Translations under genes and position numbers: made by a program
Shown: piece by piece, positions 51,504 to 60,672 of the stretch
Layout: each line of letters starts with the position of its first letter
How positions within the stretch are numbered: position 1 is the first letter of the stretch
Assembly: GCA_903850915.1 (NCBI GenBank)
Contig: CAINMV010000037.1
Coordinates: 1 to 64,000, forward strand
From: an uncultured Bacteroidota bacterium
GTDB taxonomy: Bacteria > Bacteroidota > Bacteroidia > UKL13-3
Reading direction: 5' to 3'
Length of the DNA stretch: 64,000 bases
The notes under the pieces: model-generated
Told to the model about the DNA's origin: nothing
The model's database searches: none
Seen by the model: the letters and a program-made list of their open reading frames with translations, nothing else

Positions 51504-54113
51504 ATGAATATTATTGATATAAAAGTAATGAAAGGCCCCAACTATTGGAGCATTCGTCGCCATCATCTGATTGTGATGCGTCTTGATTTGGAAGAAATGG
51601 AGGAACGCCCTACCAATATGATTGACGGGTTCTTAGAACGCCTAAAATTGATGTTTCCAACCATGTATGACCATCGATGTAGTGAAAATCAACCTGGTGG
51701 TTTTTTTTACCGTGTAGAAACGGGAACATGGATGGGCCACGTTATTGAACATATTGCACTCGAAATACAAACGCTTGCTGGTATGGATGTTGGCTTCGGT
51801 CGTACCCGCGAAACAAGCACTAAAGGAGTTTATAATGTCGTATTCAGTTATTATGAAGAGAAGGCCGGCATATACGCCGCACGCTGTGCTGTTCGAATTG
51901 CGGAAGCCCTTATTGATAATCTTCCATATGATTTATCCGACGACATTCAAAAGCTACGTGAGATGCGCGAAGAAGAGCGCCTTGGTCCATCTACGGGTTC
52001 TATTGTGGAAGAGGCCATCAAACGTAAAATTCCGTATATTAGATTAAACCGTGCTTCTTTGGTTCAACTTGGATACGGCATTAATCAAAAACGTATTCAG
52101 GCAACCATAGCAAGCACAACAAGTAGTATTGCTGTAGAAATTGCCTGCGATAAGGAAGACACAAAGAATCTTTTGGAGGCTGCCGAAATACCAGTACCAC
52201 GCGGACGAATATGCGTAGACCTTGAAGACCTTGACTTAGCGGTTAAAAAATTGGGATATCCTTTGGTGACTAAACCTATCGATGGAAATCATGGCAAGGG
52301 AGCTACCACAAACCTGCAAAATTGGGAAGAGGTGGTACGAGGTTTTGAAGCCGCCAAAAAATATGGACGCAAAATTATTGTTGAAAAATTCATCACCGGA
52401 TTTGATCACAGGATTTTGGTTATCAATTACAAATTTATTGCTGCCGCAAAGCGCACTCCTGCCGCAGTTACTGGCGATGGGAAGCACTCTATTCAAGAAC
52501 TTATTGATATCGTAAACCAAGACCCTCGTCGCGGCTATGGTCATGAAAAGGTGCTGACTTCCATAAAAGTAGATGACTTCACCTTAAATATACTTGAAGA
52601 AAAGCATCTCACCTTAGCTTCGGTACTGCCTGCTGGTGAAGAGCTTTGGTTAAAACCAACTGCAAATATTTCTACTGGTGGCACGGCAACCGATGTTACC
52701 GATATGGTTCATCCAAGTAACGTGTTTATGTGCGAGCGTATTGCACGTATTATAGGACTTGATATATGTGGTATTGATATAATGACCCATGATTTAAGTG
52801 TTCCTGTTTCAGAAAACGGGGGCGCTATTTTGGAAGTTAACGCTGCACCTGGTTTTCGAATGCACCTCGAACCCACCGAAGGTATTGGAAGAAATGTAGC
52901 CGAACCTGTCATTGATATGTTGTATCCTCCTGGAAACAATGTAAGAATTCCTATAATCGCCATCACAGGTACCAATGGGAAAACAACCACCACACGTTTA
53001 ATTGCACATATTGTGAAGCAAATGGGCCATAATGTCGGCTTCACAACTACCGACGGCATCTACATCCAAAACCAAATGATGATGAAAGGAGACTGCACGG
53101 GGCCTGTTTCTGCAGAATTCGTATTAAAAGATCCTACCGTAGATTTCGCAGTTCTTGAAAGCGCTCGTGGCGGAATTTTAAGAGCTGGTTTAGGATTTCA
53201 CAATTGCGATATCGGCATTGTAACCAATATCGCTGCCGACCATTTAGGACTTCAAGGCATTGACACACTTGAGCAATTGGCTAGAGTAAAAGCAGTAATA
53301 CCTGAGAGTGTTTTACCCGGTGGCTATGCGATTTTAAACGCCGATGATGAACGTGTTTTTGCTATGAATCAAGGCTTAAACTGTAAAATTGCCTATTTCA
53401 GCATGGATGAGCATAATCATCATATTATTCTACATACCCAAGCAGGCGGTTTGGCTGCTGTTTTTGAAAACGGCTACGTAACGATAATGAAGGGGACGTG
53501 GAAAATTCGCGTTGAGAAGGTCACCAATATTCCTCTTACCTTCGGCGGAAAAGCAGAATTCAATATTGCCAATGTTTTGCCGGCAATTTTGGCGGCACAT
53601 ATTCGCAATTTTAAAATCGAAGATGTACGTTTGGCTCTTCAAACCTTTATTCCATCACCAGTTCAAACTCCAGGACGAATGAATATGTTCGACTTTAAAC
53701 ACTTCAAGGTGCTGGTTGATTACGCTCACAATGCCCACGGACTGAGTGCCATTGGTAAGTTTATTGCCAAAATAGATGCAACGAAAAAAACCGGTATCAT
53801 AGCTGGTGTAGGCGATAGACGAGATGAAGACACCATTCAACTTGGGGAGTATGCTGCCAAAATTTTCGATGAGATTATTATTCGTCAAGATCGAAACTTA
53901 AGAGGTAAAACCGATAAAGAAATCATCGATTTGATGCTTCAAGGCATTCATAATATTAGTCCAACGAAAAAAGTTAAGGTTATTCCGAAAGAATCGGAGG
54001 CTATTGACTATGCTATTAAACATGCTACCAAAGGAAGTTTCATTACCATTTGCAGCGATGTTGTGCCTGATGCGCTCGAGCAGATTATGAACTTGAGGGA
54101 AGCTGAAGGTTAA
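51504..54113 (+). CDS. cphA: Cyanophycin synthetase
   Basis: It builds the storage polymer cyanophycin by ATP-dependent addition of Asp to the backbone and Arg to the side chains. At 869 residues it has the full three-part layout: an N-terminal domain (about 1-160), an ATP-grasp domain (about 200-480, KPIDGNHGKGATTN and ILEVNAAPGFRMH) and a Mur-ligase-like domain (about 485-869) with P-loop GTNGKTTTT near residue 490, LESARGGILRAGLG and DYAHNAHG. Divergent from cphB. The polymer stores nitrogen and carbon; the pair suggests a complete make-and-break cycle. Cyanophycin is best known in cyanobacteria, so presence in a Bacteroidota is notable though not unique. Confidence 0.96.
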   Translation: MNIIDIKVMKGPNYWSIRRHHLIVMRLDLEEMEERPTNMIDGFLERLKLMFPTMYDHRCSENQPGGFFYRVETGTWMGHVIEHIALEIQTLAGMDVGFGRTRETSTKGVYNVVFSYYEEKAGIYAARCAVRIAEALIDNLPYDLSDDIQKLREMREEERLGPSTGSIVEEAIKRKIPYIRLNRASLVQLGYGINQKRIQATIASTTSSIAVEIACDKEDTKNLLEAAEIPVPRGRICVDLEDLDLAVKKLGYPLVTKPIDGNHGKGATTNLQNWEEVVRGFEAAKKYGRKIIVEKFITGFDHRILVINYKFIAAAKRTPAAVTGDGKHSIQELIDIVNQDPRRGYGHEKVLTSIKVDDFTLNILEEKHLTLASVLPAGEELWLKPTANISTGGTATDVTDMVHPSNVFMCERIARIIGLDICGIDIMTHDLSVPVSENGGAILEVNAAPGFRMHLEPTEGIGRNVAEPVIDMLYPPGNNVRIPIIAITGTNGKTTTTRLIAHIVKQMGHNVGFTTTDGIYIQNQMMMKGDCTGPVSAEFVLKDPTVDFAVLESARGGILRAGLGFHNCDIGIVTNIAADHLGLQGIDTLEQLARVKAVIPESVLPGGYAILNADDERVFAMNQGLNCKIAYFSMDEHNHHIILHTQAGGLAAVFENGYVTIMKGTWKIRVEKVTNIPLTFGGKAEFNIANVLPAILAAHIRNFKIEDVRLALQTFIPSPVQTPGRMNMFDFKHFKVLVDYAHNAHGLSAIGKFIAKIDATKKTGIIAGVGDRRDEDTIQLGEYAAKIFDEIIIRQDRNLRGKTDKEIIDLMLQGIHNISPTKKVKVIPKESEAIDYAIKHATKGSFITICSDVVPDALEQIMNLREAEG

Positions 54114-54207
54114 TTTTAACCGGTTTTTGAAATCATGAAATCTCTTCTTTAAAGCGGGAAATAACACGCGTCGGCAATTAAACGCCTATTTAATCGGCAT
54201 TTAGGGC

Positions 54208-54242
54208 AAAAAAAAAGCCGGCAAACTGAATCACCGGCTTTA
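54208..54242 (-). terminator. Rho-independent terminator after rpsT
   Basis: Arms AAGCCGG (54215-54221) and CCGGCTT (54234-54240) around a 12-base loop, followed on the minus strand by a run of about nine T. It lies 24 bases past the rpsT stop and may also halt cphA transcription from the other side. Confidence 0.88.
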
Positions 54243-54265
54243 ACCATGAAAAACTTAACCTGAAA

Positions 54266-54520
54266 TTAAGCTAATTTAGCTATTGCTTTAGCTAACTTAG
54301 ATTTTTTATTGGCTGCATTATTTTTGTGAATAATACCGCGTTTTGCTAATTTATCTAACATACTTGAAGCTTTAAGAAATAAAGGTGCTGCTTCGATTCT
54401 TGTTTTACTTGCACGAACTGTTTTTAAAACTGTACGTGTAGATTTCATTTGATAACGGTTACGCATACGTTTTGTTGCGCCGCTACGGATACGTTTTATT
54501 GCTGATTTATGATTTGCCAT
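54266..54520 (-). CDS. rpsT: 30S ribosomal protein S20
   Basis: This 84-residue, highly basic, all-helical protein binds 16S rRNA early in 30S assembly. The start MANHKSAIKRIRSGATKRMR is diagnostic, and the end (KAIAKLA) matches Bacteroidota versions. It is a single gene with its own excellent promoter and terminator, so it is probably one of the most strongly expressed genes in the window. Confidence 0.98.
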   Translation of the reverse strand: MANHKSAIKRIRSGATKRMRNRYQMKSTRTVLKTVRASKTRIEAAPLFLKASSMLDKLAKRGIIHKNNAANKKSKLAKAIAKLA

Positions 54521-54547
54521 TGTTGAGCTTTATTTTCTAAAGGGCGA

Positions 54548-54579
54548 CAAAAGTACGAGTTTTATCCAAATATTCAAAA
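54548..54579 (-). promoter_or_regulatory. Bacteroidota -33/-7 promoter of rpsT
   Basis: On the minus strand TTTTG (54575-54579), 19 bases, then TACTTTTG (54548-54555): an exact TTTG-N19-TAnnTTTG promoter. The start codon is 27 bases after the -7 element. It is the clearest promoter in the window and supports assignment to Bacteroidota. Confidence 0.85.
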
Positions 54580-54734
54580 TATCTTTAAAAAATATCTTAA
54601 AAGTCTAAAACCATGGCTCTAAAAACCGCATAACATCCTATTTATAAGCTACTTATACCCAATATTGGCAGTATAATTGCCTTTTCAATTCATATATTCG
54701 AAAATGCCAATTTTAAAGCCTTAATTCGTAGTCT

Positions 54735-55367
54735 ATGGAATGGCTCCAAAACCTAACAAGCTCTGAAGCACTGTTGACGTATGGCGGTTTTGCAGCTATA
54801 TTGCTGGTTGTTTTTGCGGAGACAGGCCTTTTGGTTGGTTTTTTTCTTCCTGGCGATTACTTTTTATTTTTAGCCGGCGCGTTTTGTGGTAGTGGTAAAT
54901 TAGATATTGCCTACCCAATTCTTGTAATATCTGTTTTTGTTGCCGCGGTAGTGGGTAATTTCTCGGGGTATTATATCGGCAGGTATTTAGGAGATAAACT
55001 ATTTACTCGAGAAGAATCTTGGTTTTTCAAGAAATCATATCTAGCGCGTACCCGACTTTTTTACGATAAATTTGGCGCACGTGCCTTAGTTTTAGGGCGT
55101 TTCCTGCCAATCGTAAGAACCTTTGTGCCTGTATTTGCAGGAGCCGTGCGACTTAACTTCAGGAAGTTTTCTATATACAATATCACTGGCGCTGCTTTAT
55201 GGGTAGGCATCTTAATTAGTTTAGGATATTATTTTGGGAATAAATTTCCAGGAATCATAAACTATGCCACCTATATCATCATTGGGTTTATTATCATCAC
55301 CACCTTTCCCGTAATAAATACCATCAGAAAGTTAAAAGACATTAAACTTCCAAAAGGAAAGGAATAA
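54735..55367 (+). CDS. DedA-family membrane protein
   Basis: This 210-residue protein has about five membrane helices and the DedA/SNARE-associated landmarks: FAETGLLVGFFLPGDYFLF, then GNFSGYYIGRYLGDKLF, then FDKFGARALVLGRFLPIVRTFVPVFAGAV with the conserved Arg residues. DedA proteins flip undecaprenyl phosphate or phospholipids across the inner membrane and affect envelope homeostasis. It is a single gene, convergent with the M20 amidohydrolase (21 bases). Which lipid it moves cannot be told. Confidence 0.93.
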   Translation: MEWLQNLTSSEALLTYGGFAAILLVVFAETGLLVGFFLPGDYFLFLAGAFCGSGKLDIAYPILVISVFVAAVVGNFSGYYIGRYLGDKLFTREESWFFKKSYLARTRLFYDKFGARALVLGRFLPIVRTFVPVFAGAVRLNFRKFSIYNITGAALWVGILISLGYYFGNKFPGIINYATYIIIGFIIITTFPVINTIRKLKDIKLPKGKE

Positions 55368-55388
55368 CGAAAACGCTATTATTTAATT

Positions 55389-56567
55389 TTAATTTACGGC
55401 TATCCAAGCCATTAGTCCTACTCCAACTTTCAATGCTTCTTCCTCTATGTCGAAAGTTGGCGTGTGAACAGAGGAGTCGATGCCTCGAGCTTCATTACGT
55501 GTACCCAGCCGATAAAAACAGCTGGGAACAACCTGAGAATAATAAGCAAAGTCCTCAGCTGCCATCCAAATATCCAAATCAATCACATTCTCGTCCCCCA
55601 AATAGTCTTGTGCGAGTTTCTTATTTATCGCAGTAAGGGTCTCATCATTATACAAAAAGGGATACCCTTTGCGGATTTCAAAATCACATGTTCCTCCCAT
55701 GGCCTTTGCCATATCTTCAGCCATCTGCTTCATTCGTAAATGCGCCTCTCCTCTCCATTTCTCATCTAAAGTACGAAAGGTGCCTTCTAAATAAACTTCA
55801 TTAGGAATAACATTGGTGGCACCGTTGGCGATTACCTTTCCAAAACTTAATACACTTGGGATTATTGGATTGGCTGTTCTGCTCACTACCTGCTGCAATG
55901 CCACAATAATATGAGAGGCTATAAGCACGGGGTCGATATTTAAATGCGGCATCGCTCCATGTCCACCCTTTCCATTTACGGTTACATATAACTCATCGGT
56001 AGATGCCATATATAGGCCGCTGCGAAAGCCCACTTTACCAGCAGGAATCTGTGGCATCACATGCTGACCATGCATAAACTGTACGTCTGGATTTTTCAGC
56101 ACACCTTCTTTAATCATCAAACTAGCTCCGCCAGGAAGTTTTTCCTCCGCTGGCTGAAACAACAATTTTATTGTACCATTCCACTCCGATTTCAGCTCAT
56201 TTAATATTTGAGCAGCACCTAACAATGACGCTGTATGCGCATCATGACCGCAAGCATGCATCACACCTATATGTTTGGATTTATAACTTACATCATTAAC
56301 TTCATTAATAGGTAAGGCGTCCATATCAGCACGAAGCGCTCTAATTTTACTTTCAGGATTTTTACCTTCGATAATACCAACAACACCAAACCCTGCTACA
56401 CCCTTTTGATGCTTGATTCCAAGGGCCGTTAGCCGCTCACTCACAAACGCCGAAGTTTGTTCTTCGTGAAACGACAACTCAGGATTCTGATGCAAGTGCC
56501 GACGATAGCCAACTACATCGGAATAGAGCGCATCGGCACGTTGTTTTATTTTTTCTTTAAGATCCAT
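55389..56567 (-). CDS. M20-family amidohydrolase / aminoacylase-like peptidase
   Basis: This 392-residue cytoplasmic enzyme has the metal sites HACGHDAHTAS (about 104-114), FQPAEEKLPGG with the catalytic Glu pair, and a late His in SSVHTPTF. A dimerisation domain is inserted in the middle (about 190-305). Family members split N-acyl amino acids, hippurate or short peptides. There is no signal peptide. It follows the M1 lipoprotein peptidase gene after 15 bases and is probably co-transcribed with it, which suggests joint use of peptides or acyl-amino acids. Substrate not predictable. Confidence 0.93.
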   Translation of the reverse strand: MDLKEKIKQRADALYSDVVGYRRHLHQNPELSFHEEQTSAFVSERLTALGIKHQKGVAGFGVVGIIEGKNPESKIRALRADMDALPINEVNDVSYKSKHIGVMHACGHDAHTASLLGAAQILNELKSEWNGTIKLLFQPAEEKLPGGASLMIKEGVLKNPDVQFMHGQHVMPQIPAGKVGFRSGLYMASTDELYVTVNGKGGHGAMPHLNIDPVLIASHIIVALQQVVSRTANPIIPSVLSFGKVIANGATNVIPNEVYLEGTFRTLDEKWRGEAHLRMKQMAEDMAKAMGGTCDFEIRKGYPFLYNDETLTAINKKLAQDYLGDENVIDLDIWMAAEDFAYYSQVVPSCFYRLGTRNEARGIDSSVHTPTFDIEEEALKVGVGLMAWIAVN

Positions 56568-56582
56568 AATAATTAAAACTAT

Positions 56583-58448
56583 TTATTTCAATAGGTCGTC
56601 GATGGTTTGTTGTGCAACACTATGATAGCCCACGCGGGCATGAGCATAAACCTTGGTAGCGAATGCCTTTCCTTCTTGTGTTTTCACCAGTGCTTTATAA
56701 AGCGGCACAATAAATTTACGTCGACCCACATTTGTTAAAAATAACTCCAGCTGGGCTTCTGCAGGTAAATAAGAACTTGCTATCGTATGTTGAAACCAAT
56801 CACATAATATTTCGCAATTACCACTGTTAGTGAAGTGGAATTTTTTATCCAAGGCGGCAATTTGATCTTTAGATAAACCTTCGGGAAGTGACCGAAGAAA
56901 CTGAAGCCACTCGTGGGTGCTCCAGCCTTTTGTTTCAAGCTCCTTTGGAAGCGCCCCCGCCATAAATGCTTTTGCCTGAGAAGCAGCCTTTTCGAGTAAA
57001 ACACTATTCACACGGAAGGAATTCGATGGAATGCCAGGACCGAAAATCCAGTCGTTCATCTTTATTTTGTTTGCAACAGCGGTATCACCATGAATTAAAT
57101 TTTCATTTAAATAAGCAATGAATTTCGCTGTGTTCATACTTTGAAAGGCGTGTTCAGAAAAGTATTTTTTTAGAAAAACATCCATCTTTTCTCGTCCAAC
57201 AACACTCTCTATAGTCTTTAAAAAAAACTGTCCTTTTATATACGCTATATCATTCATTCCGTCATCGGGATCACGATCTTTTAATTGCAGATACAGATGT
57301 GTGTCTGCGCTTGTGTCACCCAATTCCTTCACCGTCGACTCTAACTCATTAAAACCCAATACATCCAAGATATCAGCATAGTCACTTCCATAAAGTTTCT
57401 CCATGATTCTATTTTCAAAATACATGGTAAAACCTTCGTTCAGCCAAAAATCGTTCCAAGTAGCGTTAGTTACCAGATTACCACTCCAGCTGTGTGCTAA
57501 CTCATGTGCTACAAGCGCCACTAAACTGCGGTCGCCTGCAATAATCGTTGGTGTGGCAAAGGTGAGCCTTGGATTTTCCATTCCACCAAATGGAAATGAA
57601 GGAGGTAGTACAATCACATCATAACGTCCCCAAGCATACTCTCCATAGAGTTCGCCGGCTGCATCAACCATTTTTTGCATATCCTCAAATTCATAGATAC
57701 ATCGTTCGAGCATCACAGGCTCAGCATAAACACCTGTATTTTTACCAAACGCATGAAAACGAACATCACCAACAGCAATAGCCATTAAATAACTAGAAAT
57801 AGGTTGTGGCATATTAAAATGATATTTACCATCTTTATGCACTAAAGTATCGTTTTCTGCACTCATCAGCGCCATTAAATTGGAAGGACACGTGATGTCG
57901 GCACTATAGGTAAATTTCACACCTGGGCCATCCTGACAAGGAACCCAAGTACGAGCTAATATTGCTTGCGACTGAGAGAACATAAACGGGAACTGCTTTC
58001 CAGCTGTTTGTTCTGGTGTTAGCCACATTAATGCTGCAGCATCGGGAGCCGTTTTATAATAAATAGTAACCAAACTAACGCCTTTATCAACAAATATATT
58101 TAAGGCTTTACCCAAAAACTTCACCTCGTCTCCAAAGGTAAATTTCACATCACGCTCGTCATCACCTTGCGTGATGCGAGAAATTTCAAGATCTCGTGTA
58201 TCGAGAATCAGTCGATCTGCTCCAGTTAAATTCTTGAAATTGATTTTTGCAAAACCCATTAGTAAGTGCTTGTCAAAATCGACATTCAGATTTAAGTGTA
58301 TATGTGTGATGATGGCCTCCTCTGGCTTTGCAAATGAATGGACATCGGGCTCATTATGATCTATGTTTTGGGGTTGTGTAGGTTGTGACATATTACAATT
58401 AATAAATAAACTGAAAAATATTAGGAAAAAATAGAATGACTTAAACAT
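56583..58448 (-). CDS. M1-family peptidase, leukotriene-A4-hydrolase-like lipoprotein
   Basis: Lipoprotein signal (LFINC, about Cys18). The N-terminal M1 beta domain covers about 40-230. GGMENPRLTF is the aminopeptidase motif; HELAHSWSG holds zinc ligands His315 and His319 with catalytic Glu316; the third ligand is Glu338 in NEGFTMYFE. The C-terminal helical domain (about 470-620, ending in DDLLK) is the LTA4-hydrolase type. Bacterial members act as aminopeptidases in the envelope. Length 621 is normal. It is first of a two-gene operon with the M20 enzyme. Confidence 0.94.
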   Translation of the reverse strand: MFKSFYFFLIFFSLFINCNMSQPTQPQNIDHNEPDVHSFAKPEEAIITHIHLNLNVDFDKHLLMGFAKINFKNLTGADRLILDTRDLEISRITQGDDERDVKFTFGDEVKFLGKALNIFVDKGVSLVTIYYKTAPDAAALMWLTPEQTAGKQFPFMFSQSQAILARTWVPCQDGPGVKFTYSADITCPSNLMALMSAENDTLVHKDGKYHFNMPQPISSYLMAIAVGDVRFHAFGKNTGVYAEPVMLERCIYEFEDMQKMVDAAGELYGEYAWGRYDVIVLPPSFPFGGMENPRLTFATPTIIAGDRSLVALVAHELAHSWSGNLVTNATWNDFWLNEGFTMYFENRIMEKLYGSDYADILDVLGFNELESTVKELGDTSADTHLYLQLKDRDPDDGMNDIAYIKGQFFLKTIESVVGREKMDVFLKKYFSEHAFQSMNTAKFIAYLNENLIHGDTAVANKIKMNDWIFGPGIPSNSFRVNSVLLEKAASQAKAFMAGALPKELETKGWSTHEWLQFLRSLPEGLSKDQIAALDKKFHFTNSGNCEILCDWFQHTIASSYLPAEAQLELFLTNVGRRKFIVPLYKALVKTQEGKAFATKVYAHARVGYHSVAQQTIDDLLK

Positions 58449-58663
58449 TTTAATAGAGAAAGTGCTAAATTGAAAGTTATGTTTATTTGGCAGGCAACTT
58501 TAGTTAAATATAGATGCAAATTAAAGTTATTTTATAAGATATTAGATTCGTGATCCTAAATAAACGTATAATATTATATTCAAGATGTTTCTTTTCGATA
58601 GATATTTACAAACATTGTTGAAAATTTGCAATCATTAACTTTTATTGACGACCAATTCATGCT

Positions 58664-58671
58664 TAAATTTG
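58664..58671 (+). promoter_or_regulatory. TAnnTTTG -7 element of the DUF4468-like gene
   Basis: TAAATTTG, with ATTG about 16 bases upstream as a possible -33 element. The start codon is 34 bases downstream. Confidence 0.5.
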
Positions 58672-58705
58672 CCATTCATAAAATAATACAATCTATTCCA
58701 TAAAG

Positions 58706-59374
58706 ATGATTAAGAAAATCCTATTTAGTGCGCTGGTCTTAGGTGTTTTTTCTGCCTTTTCCCAAACTACTAGTCCTGCAACCCCAACGGATAGTTTAAC
58801 CAACTATACCTATGCTAATGATGATAGCTCAACCCAAAGTGGAGGGGAGGCAACGCCAATGGTGAAACCCTATGTTCGTTTAAAAATGACGAACATCGAT
58901 ACAATCACCAACCTTATCACTTACCGTGAAATTGTAGAACAGGAAGAATCACAGGAAGATTCGATATATATCCGTTGTTTAAAGCTGTTGAAACGCAAAT
59001 TTGGTGTTTATGGAAAAATGATTCCTTTAAATAAGAAAAATGAAAAAATTCAGGTTACGTTGCAGCTTCCTGTTTACACAAAGCCGAATAGCTTCTCAAA
59101 AGTACCCGTTGGAAATATAGATTTCACATTTACTCTTGATATTAAGGCTGGACGCTATCGCTATAAAATAGACAATATAAGACATTTGCCACCTCCAAAT
59201 TCACTAACACCAGAGCCACGCCCAGTTAATATGGAATATTATCTTGAATCGAAAGTGGGTGTAAAAAGTACAGATCTGATTGTAAAAGGTTCCGACGAAG
59301 AAATTAAGAAGTTTATTGTCGAACTTAAAAAACGTCTTCTTGACCCTAGAATGGCAGACGACGAAGATTGGTAG
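58706..59374 (+). CDS. Exported protein, DUF4468-like
   Basis: This 222-residue protein has a signal peptide (about 1-20, ending AFSQ), then a Thr/Ser-rich linker and a domain (about 60-215) whose middle, VGNIDFTFTLDIKAGRYRYKIDNI, resembles the DUF4468 (TBP-like fold) strand pattern of Bacteroidota exported proteins. No catalytic motif is visible. It is a single gene with its own promoter and a strong shared terminator. Function unknown; the family call is by resemblance only. Confidence 0.7.
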   Translation: MIKKILFSALVLGVFSAFSQTTSPATPTDSLTNYTYANDDSSTQSGGEATPMVKPYVRLKMTNIDTITNLITYREIVEQEESQEDSIYIRCLKLLKRKFGVYGKMIPLNKKNEKIQVTLQLPVYTKPNSFSKVPVGNIDFTFTLDIKAGRYRYKIDNIRHLPPPNSLTPEPRPVNMEYYLESKVGVKSTDLIVKGSDEEIKKFIVELKKRLLDPRMADDEDW

Positions 59375-59394
59375 GCCATACTTATTAAAAACTC

Positions 59395-59430
59395 AAAAGC
59401 CCGAAACTATTTGGTTTCGGGCTTTTTTTT
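59395..59430. terminator. Bidirectional Rho-independent terminator
   Basis: Arms AGCCCGAAAC (59398-59407) and GTTTCGGGCT (59414-59423) around a 6-base loop, with A-run before and T-run after. It lies between the convergent DUF4468-like gene and the glycosyltransferase gene, and overlaps the latter's last codons. Confidence 0.9.
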
Positions 59431-60177
59431 ATGCATTTTAAAAAGTAAATAATATTTACGAAATGTTTCTATTGCCGTTATCCAACAAATTCTTATTCCA
59501 TTAATGCCATCAAGAAACCCAAGGTGCAAAATATAATTACGTATAAATTTACTGAAGCCCTTAATATAAATCATGGGATATGAAATTGTAACACCTTGCT
59601 CGAATAAGGCTTTGGCAGAGATTTCGGCATATCGATGAGAACGATTACGGTGATCTGCAACGGTATAATAACTGTAATGCAATAAATTGCCTTTTAAATG
59701 TTGGATTTTAGCATCTGGCTTATGCATTTCAAATTTATCATGAGGATTAATACCTCCCCATTTGCCTTTACGACTATCCCACAAGCGTAATTTAACATCT
59801 GGGTACCAGCCACAATGTTTTATCCACTGACCACAATAGTTGGTTAAGCGATTCATAGAATAACCATCAACATTAAAATTTCTTTTTAGTTTGCTAATTT
59901 CTTGTTTCAATGTTTCATCGAGACATTCATCAGCATCCATACTAAGTATAATCGGATTCGATGCTTGTGTGATTGCAAAATTTTTTTGTTGGATATGCCC
60001 TTCAAAAATGTGGTTTACAATGCGTGCTCCTAAATCCCTAGAAATTTGTACGGTATTATCGGTACTATTTGAGTCTACCACCACCACCTCATCCGCAAGC
60101 CCTGCAAGTGAATGCAAACAACGCGCAATGTTTTTCTCTTCATTGTGTGTGATAATAACAGCCGATATTTTTATCAT
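59407..60177 (-). CDS. Family 2 glycosyltransferase (WaaE/KdtX-like)
   Basis: This 256-residue GT-A enzyme has ISAVIITHNEEKNIARCL at the N-terminus, DSNSTDNT, and the nucleotide-sugar/metal DAD motif at 81-83 in SMDADECLD. The whole layout matches the WaaE/KdtX type that adds a hexose to the lipopolysaccharide core; a membrane-proximal hydrophobic patch near the C-terminus would hold it to the inner membrane. It overlaps aroQ by 4 bases, so it is coupled to it. Acceptor inferred from family resemblance. Confidence 0.88.
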   Translation of the reverse strand: MIKISAVIITHNEEKNIARCLHSLAGLADEVVVVDSNSTDNTVQISRDLGARIVNHIFEGHIQQKNFAITQASNPIILSMDADECLDETLKQEISKLKRNFNVDGYSMNRLTNYCGQWIKHCGWYPDVKLRLWDSRKGKWGGINPHDKFEMHKPDAKIQHLKGNLLHYSYYTVADHRNRSHRYAEISAKALFEQGVTISYPMIYIKGFSKFIRNYILHLGFLDGINGIRICWITAIETFRKYYLLFKMHKKKPETK

Positions 60178-60596
60178 TGTAACTCGATAAAATATTTCAA
60201 AGCCAATTCGTACCCTCGCAAACCCAATCCGATGATACTACCCTGGCATGCTTTTGAAACTAATGAAGAATGCCTGTATTCCTCGCGATTAAGAATATTG
60301 CTTATATGCACCTCTATGACTTTAGTAGAAATAGATGAAACACAATCAGCTATTGCCACAGACGTATGTGAATAGCCCCCTGCATTTAAAATAATTCCAT
60401 CATAAATAAAGCCCACTTCTTGTAGTTGATTTATTAATTCACCCTCCACATTGCTTTGGTAATAAGAGATATTAACTTCAGAGTATTTCTCAATTAGCCG
60501 TTCGAAATACTCTTCGAAATAAATGTCACCATAGATTTCTGGCTGCCTTCGTCCTACTAAATTTAAATTTGGCCCATTGATAATGCAAATATTCAT
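60174..60596 (-). CDS. aroQ: 3-Dehydroquinate dehydratase, type II
   Basis: It dehydrates 3-dehydroquinate to 3-dehydroshikimate in the shikimate pathway. The 140-residue size is typical of the dodecameric type II enzyme. Active-site features: NGPNLNLVGRRQPEIYG with the lid Arg and catalytic Tyr22, Asn71 in NAGGYSHTS, and His97 in VEVHISN. It overlaps the glycosyltransferase gene downstream and is divergent from xerD. Confidence 0.96.
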   Translation of the reverse strand: MNICIINGPNLNLVGRRQPEIYGDIYFEEYFERLIEKYSEVNISYYQSNVEGELINQLQEVGFIYDGIILNAGGYSHTSVAIADCVSSISTKVIEVHISNILNREEYRHSSLVSKACQGSIIGLGLRGYELALKYFIELQ

Positions 60597-60610
60597 TTTG
60601 TATTTTTGTG

Positions 60611-60618
60611 CAAAGTTA
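60611..60618 (-). promoter_or_regulatory. TAnnTTTG -7 element of aroQ
   Basis: TAACTTTG on the minus strand, 14 bases upstream of the aroQ ATG. On the plus strand TATTTTTG at 60601-60608 may serve xerD (start 60673), so the short spacer probably holds two divergent promoters. Confidence 0.5.
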
Positions 60619-60672
60619 AATTAAATATTTACTCCTGTTGTTTCCAAAATAAACAAGAAAGTAAATTAAATT

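Noticed and set aside
59891-60375. Overlapping plus-strand open frames
   Set aside because: Antisense to the glycosyltransferase and aroQ genes, both clearly real.
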